A DNA stretch of 64,000 bases, taken from Aldrovandia affinis (lineage: Eukaryota > Chordata > Actinopteri > Notacanthiformes > Halosauridae). The position numbers and the translations under genes are program-made. The DNA lies in assembly GCA_029706075.1 (NCBI GenBank), contig JAINUG010000198.1:1102501-1166500 (forward strand), in the 5' to 3' direction. The number at the start of each line of letters is the position of its first letter. The stretch's first letter is position 1. Positions 59,913 through 64,000 of the stretch are shown here, piece after piece. The notes under the pieces were generated by a model, which searched no databases, was not told the origin of the DNA, and worked only from the letters and a program-made list of their open reading frames with translations.

Positions 59913-60352
59913 CTACCAGATATTTCGCCAAGTCAGCAGGCCACATACCTCTGAAGGGCGTGGCCAAAGTTGGAGCGTTTAAATGACACAGCCCACGTCT
60001 CCTCCAGACCTCCGGAGAAGGTGACTGCTCTGCGCTGTGGCTGCTCTGCGCTGTGGCTGCTCTGTGCTCTCTTATCAAGCGCACCTGAATGGAGGAAAAG
60101 ACACTGCTCTGGAGACCGACGGACCTGGCAGGTGGTCCTGGCCCATGTGCGTTCACAGCTCTGAGGAGCATCTTCTGGGGAGGTTCTGTTGGCGCTGGCT
60201 CCACTCGAATGTGGGTCACAAACACTCAGGCCACCTGCGAGGACAGAGCAGGGGGCTCATTCGTCAGTGTCATAAATACCATACGAAAAATGTGTGATTT
60301 CACAGAGAGCATAGATTTGGCACGTGCTTGAAAAAGTTTCAGATTCATCCAT

Positions 60353-60356
<4 letters not shown>
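59913..60356. other. Unassigned DNA with a 16-bp tandem repeat
   Basis: 60025-60069 is nearly three copies of ctgctctgcgctgtgg. The region 59940-60240 is GC-richer, with open frames on both strands but no recognised motif. Confidence 0.45.

Positions 60357-60421
<65 letters not shown>
60357..60421 (+). repeat. (GT)32 microsatellite
   Basis: Uninterrupted GT dinucleotides over about 65 bp. The His/Thr-rich minus-strand frames here are translations of it. Confidence 0.97.
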
Positions 60422-60423
<2 letters not shown>

Positions 60424-60827
60424 AATGCATGGGTTTAGAATCAATGTTGATAGATCCCAAATTGTCCTAGTATTGCGCACACATGAAGATGCTTTCAAGT
60501 TTAGCATAAATCAATGCCCCTAACCAGCCATATTTGGTTGAAACAAAGGAAAGTTCATCCTCTTCTCCAGAAACATCAGTCCCGTGCCTCGTCTCTGCCC
60601 TTGGCGGAATAACCTTCTACATTCGGTCAGGACGGCAGAATCTCTACCCATCTTTCGCAATTGACTCAAAACTCACTTTTTCTGACTTCCCCTTAATTCA
60701 ATAAAAAAATAATATAACCTTTCTCTCTCCCCTTTGTATTACAGGTTTTACGGCACAAACTTTGGCAACGGTGATGATTAGACTGTAGCTCACTGTTCGA
60801 CAGCTCTTGCGAAGATCTCTAGCCATA
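60422..60827. other. Unassigned DNA
   Basis: Nothing recognised. Confidence 0.4.
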
Positions 60828-60951
60828 TTAATGCACTCTTGTAAGTCGTTTTGGATAAAAGCCTCTGCCAAATAACTAAACTGTAAATTGTAAAGCTACT
60901 TCTAAAAGCTGCAAGCCTATATAATATATGCCATTTAGCAGACGCTTTTGG
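60828..60951. repeat. Two SINE tail fragments in opposite orientation
   Basis: 60828-60893 (+): attaatgcactcttgtaagt, tttggataaaagcctctgcc. 60921-60951 (-): atatatgccatttagcagac gcttttg. Heads are missing from both. Confidence 0.65.
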
Positions 60952-61481
60952 GTAAATTGCCCAGAACACTTCTACAATATGAAGGCAAACCTCTTCAATT
61001 GCGTGGCTAAGTGTAATGCTTGGAACCTGCATGTGGTGAAGCTCAAATACAAACCTGTCAAAAACTGTGTAATTTTACACCATTTACATCAAATGATATC
61101 ATGCGCCACAGAGGGAACATCTCTGAAACTTGTGGAAGGCAAAAAGTTCTTAAACTGCATTTCTTTTTGTGTGTCTGGGCTCTCGGATACATACAGACGG
61201 TGTGACGTGATGCGATGGCCACGCCTCCTACACAAAGTAGCTTACCTTTGGCCACCGGCGACATGTTCTTGCTTGTTTGATTTAATAAACTTTGAAATAA
61301 GTTTTGGGTGATTGTATGAACACAATTGGATGTTAAAACCACCAACTAACTGCATGATACTTAAAATTCAATCGCAGCTGAGTGTCAACCTTCAAACAAG
61401 TCCCACCGACTGGCTTGTTAACTGGTTGGATCGTGACCAAAACCATAGCTGCCTAGCTAGCTGATTTTAGGTAATGTCGTA
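60952..61481. other. Unassigned DNA
   Basis: Nothing recognised; the 127-codon frame at 60928-61311 has no known motif. Confidence 0.4.
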
Positions 61482-61644
61482 TGATAATAATAATAATATA
61501 TGCCATTTAGCAGACGCTTTTATCCAAAGCGACTTACAGTAGTGAATGCATACATTTTTCAGTATACGTGGTCCCAGTGGGGATTGAACCCACAACCTAA
61601 GCCTTGCCAACGCTGTGCTCTACCAAATGAGCCACACAGAACCA
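61482..61644 (-). repeat. SINE family B, minus strand, full length
   Basis: ataataataataatatatgc tail, agacgcttttatccaaagcg, gtggtcccagtggggattga, tgctctaccaaatgagccac. Confidence 0.9.
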
Positions 61645-62714
61645 CGCATCATCAGTCTTTACCTGCTGTGGAGCGAGTGAGATATATTGACACGCTAAAC
61701 TTGTTGGTCTTGACAAAATGTCTGTTTTCTATTCACGATTCCTGCTGGATTAATGATTCAACAAAATGGCCTGAAAGTATGTATAAAGACATTGTACCTT
61801 GTACATCTACCTAGTAGAATCCCTAGGTTAGCGGCATTGTAACATGACAATACAATTCAGTAGGCCTACTGCATGGTACACACACACACCCATGTTGACT
61901 GAGAGCAGAAGATGGCAGCAATCGTTAAAAGTTGCAATGCGTAAGAAACTCAACTTGTCTTTACAGTATATTAATTCTCATTGGAATAACCTACAGTGGT
62001 TATGGGGCAGTCTATTCAACATGTAGATACCTTGGAGCAACCAGATGTGTCCTTGGAGGGGCTTGTACCTTGGACAAATCCTATGCTTTTAAACATGTTT
62101 AACTGATTGAGTGGTCTTAGTGGGTAGGTCTCAAGTTTGACTGATAGGCATTTATTTGTCTCAGACGTTTTTACTCCTATTTTGACAACAAGACGGATTT
62201 TTTTTTCACCACAAAAACACACATAGTATATTTTACGCACATTTCTCCACAAACACGCATATATTTTAAGCAGGGTTTCCCCCCCCCCTTCGGCCGTTTC
62301 TGAGCCTTTTGGCCATCCATAGTTTATGAGCTTTTTGGCCTTGGACAGAAACTGGCTGAGAACGCCGTCGGCACTACACGCCGCATGCTGATACAAAATG
62401 AAACGATTCCCCCTCGTCGCACGTCAAACAAATGTGCCTAACTATAGTTAATAGCGCGCGGAGCAGAATACACCAGCCAACGTTGCATCGCTTTTTTTGT
62501 GCTGATTCCATGACCTAAAGGTCGCAAAATATGTGTGTTTCTCAACCATATAAAGGTTTTTAATCAACCATTCGCTCCAGGAAAAAAAACTCGACTTCTT
62601 CTGGGGAAGATGTAATGTTAGAATTATTAACACAACTGTGTAAGGACGTGTCTCCACCAGAATCGAGTTGTCTTATCAGTGGTATAGAAACACTGCACTT
62701 AGATCATGCCGCTT
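61645..62714. other. Unassigned DNA upstream of the putative first exon
   Basis: No repeat except a C-run at 62279-62288. No coding evidence. Confidence 0.4.
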
Positions 62715-62727
62715 AAGGTGGCGCTGG
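62715..62727 (+). promoter_or_regulatory. CTCF-like motif
   Basis: aaggtggcgctgg fits the right half of the CTCF consensus (AGGTGGCGCTG). It lies about 150 bp before the putative first exon. Confidence 0.3.
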
Positions 62728-62849
62728 AGATTAAGCGAAAAGCCTCTGAAGGTAGAGATTAGGGGGTTCCAGATCCTCTCCCTACTTATATGTCGTTTCC
62801 AACAGGAGGTGTTGGTCACTTGTCAGGAATAGTAAACTCCCTCCGCAAG

Positions 62850-63244
62850 TAAATGCGTTGCCTCTCGCTCTCTCCTCTCTCAGAAGAGCCCGGCAGACGC
62901 GCTGCTACCACGAAACGCGGAAAGTGTTAGCCCGTTTCGGCTTTTCGTCTTGACGGTTTTGAAGATTTAAAACTTTGCAAGTGCTCCGTGGACAGCAGTC
63001 AACTGAAGCCGACGGACGTTCAGCCCGGGCATTAGACCGATTCGAGCGGCCCCACGACCACGCATTCGGTTCCAACCCGTAACTAGGTAAAGCCTAGCAG
63101 ACTGACTGACTAACATCTGAAGGACCCAGTTAAAGGATTACATATCAGTTCGCTCTTCAATTTTATTCAGTGCAAAACACGAAACAGTCTACTTGATGGT
63201 TTTCTGAGGAATCTGACACCTGCATTTTCACGCGCCACTGCAAG
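62850..63244 (+). other. Putative noncoding first exon and promoter region of a host gene
   Basis: From about 62880 to 63240 the sequence is free of repeats and carries many CpG (for example gacgcgctgc, cgaaacgcgg, gacggacg, cgattcgagcgg), unlike its surroundings. It ends ctgcaag followed by gtaagaac at 63245, a strong match to the vertebrate splice donor MAG/GTRAGT. No long open frame starts here; the ATG at 63196 gives only a three-codon frame ending TGA at 63205-63207, a minimal upstream ORF if transcribed. So it would be a 5' UTR exon, with the coding part outside the window. The exact start site is not visible. Gene identity unknown. Confidence 0.5.
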
Positions 63245-64000
63245 GTAAGAACTGTTTGATGAATCCGTTGCACGTGAGTTTATATTTAAGGCGCAAAACG
63301 TTTTGTCCCATTATGTAAAAATATTTATAATGGGGAAATTACATTTTCCTCGACATGCACGCGCGCAGGCATACACACTTTTATACACAACATACGCACA
63401 AATACATTTGATCCTCTCTTCGTAGCTGTATTTCAACCTGTGAACTTGGAGGTGCGCTTTTATACCGAGGGTATATATTAGGCAAGTTTGAGCACGTGTT
63501 TCCGTATTGTAGGCTATTGCAGACAGTAGCTACATCGTTTTTGTGCAACTTCAATTTTTGCCTTGCGTCTCAAACTATTGTCTGATATGAGAGATATCAG
63601 TGACGGAAACAATTCGCATTGATCAGCAATTTAGCAATGTCTGATGTTAAGGCTAGTTTAATTTAATATCGGTAGCCTACATTACGGGAGCTTGTCAATT
63701 TGTGTGTGCTGCTTGAAGGTGTTTAAGCTTGAACGTATTTAATGTACGGCTAAATGTACCATTATCAAAGCTACGGCCAGTGTCTGGTAGAATTTCCCTT
63801 TTTTGTGACCGACTTCTTATCTCGCGAGTTAACCGATTCTATAGGCTACTGGATCTGAATCGATAACCAGAGAGGAAACGCTGTTACCCCTGTAATTAAC
63901 CGTTACGCACATTTCTGATAAAGCTCCAGAGGAGATCATTCCTGTGATCTATGTTATATTCCATCGCAGTACATCTATATATTGATAGCATGACTGTGCT
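63245..64000 (+). other. Putative first intron, partial
   Basis: Follows the donor at 63245. AT-rich with a short ca-rich run near 63367-63400. No repeat or exon recognised before the window ends. Confidence 0.4.

Noticed and set aside
60226-60507. His-Thr-rich frames
   Set aside because: Translation of the (GT)n microsatellite.

Overview
The window looks like a stretch of a ray-finned (teleost-type) fish genome. Long AT-rich noncoding DNA is packed with dispersed repeats, microsatellites and tRNA-derived SINEs whose tails read gtcgctctggataagagcg, a tail typical of teleost SINEs. I found no intact conventional protein-coding gene. The best host-gene signal is at the right edge, where a CpG-containing block (about 62850-63244) ends in a good splice donor and looks like a noncoding first exon of a + strand gene that continues beyond the window. 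Species cannot be told from sequence alone.

Layout. Positions 1-6900 are mostly unassigned DNA with a few SINE copies. From about 6925 to 13033 there is a nested stack. A degenerate CR1/L2-like LINE reverse transcriptase is split by a solo LTR (4-bp target duplication). That solo LTR is itself split by a young LTR retrotransposon (7805-11400, 5-bp target duplication, about 99 percent identical LTRs). The young element carries gag but no pol. A SINE with a short TTAGGG tail sits in the 3' part of the same LINE. From 13 to 30 kb come non-autonomous hAT elements with 8-bp duplications (16713-17193, 21858-22775), a 38-bp perfect palindrome at 18581, a 30-bp tandem repeat at 20870 and a LINE fragment at 25290. 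From 30 to 33 kb is a cluster of a GC-rich tRNA-headed SINE. From 36 to 48 kb come an ISL2EU-like element, two small hAT MITEs and Harbinger and LTR remnants. From 50 to 62 kb come microsatellites, more SINEs, a dead Tc1/mariner and a miniature LTR retrotransposon.

The most interesting item is the 390-bp element at 59519-59908 (minus strand). It has two short LTRs, an 81-bp interior holding only a primer-binding site that fits tRNA-His at 17 of 18 positions and a polypurine tract, and a 4-bp target duplication. This is TRIM architecture. Each LTR also carries tRNA-like Pol III A and B boxes in the sense direction. Related solo LTRs lie at 46545 (+), 46758 (-) and about 44745 (-). This resembles the plant Cassandra elements, which carry 5S rRNA promoters in their LTRs, but with a tRNA-type promoter.

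Candidate regulatory DNA (inference only) includes an RFX X-box palindrome at 14465, a FOX plus DR1 pair at 47070-47099 next to a TAATTAG-rich block, and CTCF-like motifs near 23927, 25757, 42959 and 62715. No rRNA genes, intact tRNA genes, CRISPR arrays or bacterial features were seen.
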